A stretch of 45,711 nucleotides of DNA from Candidatus Parcubacteria bacterium (GTDB lineage: Bacteria; Patescibacteriota; Minisyncoccia; Phycocordibacterales; UBA12088), in the NCBI GenBank assembly GCA_003694545.1, contig RFKD01000016.1:1-45711 (forward strand). Reading direction: 5' to 3'. Positions 45,655 to 45,711 of the stretch are shown here, in pieces. The notes beneath the pieces are model-generated. The model was not told where the DNA came from and did no database searches. It worked only from the letters and a program-made list of their open reading frames with translations. Within the stretch, counting starts at the first letter, position 1. Every line of letters begins with the position of its first letter. The position numbers and the translations under genes are program-made.

Positions 45655-45711
45655 AGTGCTTTAACCAAAGACTTTGAGGAAAGAGCGCTACGGCAACAAG
45701 AAGGCGCATAG

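Overview
The window looks like a chromosomal piece of a Patescibacteria (CPR) genome, most likely a GC-rich member of the Parcubacteria side. The signs are a 16S with CPR-type variants (ATAGACGGGG and TACTCACCGCCC in otherwise universal regions), tRNAs without encoded CCA, short core genes, and typical CPR families: a membrane protein with a CTDGxQNQDExGVDCGG motif, lamin-tail/PKD surface protein, DUF4015 protein, TraD-like ATPase, GH130 enzymes and a UPF0200 kinase. TGA is used as an ordinary stop throughout, so the code is table 11. No insertion sequence, CRISPR array or rRNA intron was seen.

Layout: 1-1223 two unrecognised proteins; 1332-4941 a 23S-5S operon with its own promoter, leader, long processing stems and terminator; 4994-6889 a membrane protein and RodA; 6885-8486 a decayed gene; 8770-12971 glycosyltransferase, polyprenyl-phosphate glycosylphosphotransferase and epimerase (surface glycan); 13006-18153 FolD, prepilin, SecDF, a nucleotide-kinase-like protein and a TyrA-like dehydrogenase; 18123-19014 a second decayed gene; 19152-20525 acetyltransferase and UMP kinase; 20554-22581 16S and tRNA-Ile with separate promoters; 22828-26922 three GH130 modules in two genes plus a phosphomannomutase-like HAD protein; 27088-31310 Tat/peptidoglycan-binding-like protein, PAP2 phosphatase, tRNA-Leu, rhodanese and UDP-sugar dehydrogenase; 31357-38046 MurD, MurC and RsmI with two hypothetical genes and a duplicated intergenic block; 38071-45654 a run of envelope and surface genes ending in an epimerase and a glycosyltransferase.

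The most unusual points hang together around gene expression. (1) The 16S gene keeps helix 45 but the canonical GGATCACCTCC tail with the anti-Shine-Dalgarno is not there, nor within about 300 bases downstream. (2) About fifteen genes have a TANNNT box, mostly in an extended TGnTANNNT form, ending only 5-10 bases before the ATG and no Shine-Dalgarno site, which predicts leaderless mRNAs. (3) Between murC and rsmI lies a tandem duplication of about 0.77 kb that made a chimeric RsmI-N::MurC-C reading frame and carries four predicted minus-strand small RNAs, each with a sigma70 promoter, a CCTCCCT motif and an intrinsic terminator. The link between these three is my inference.
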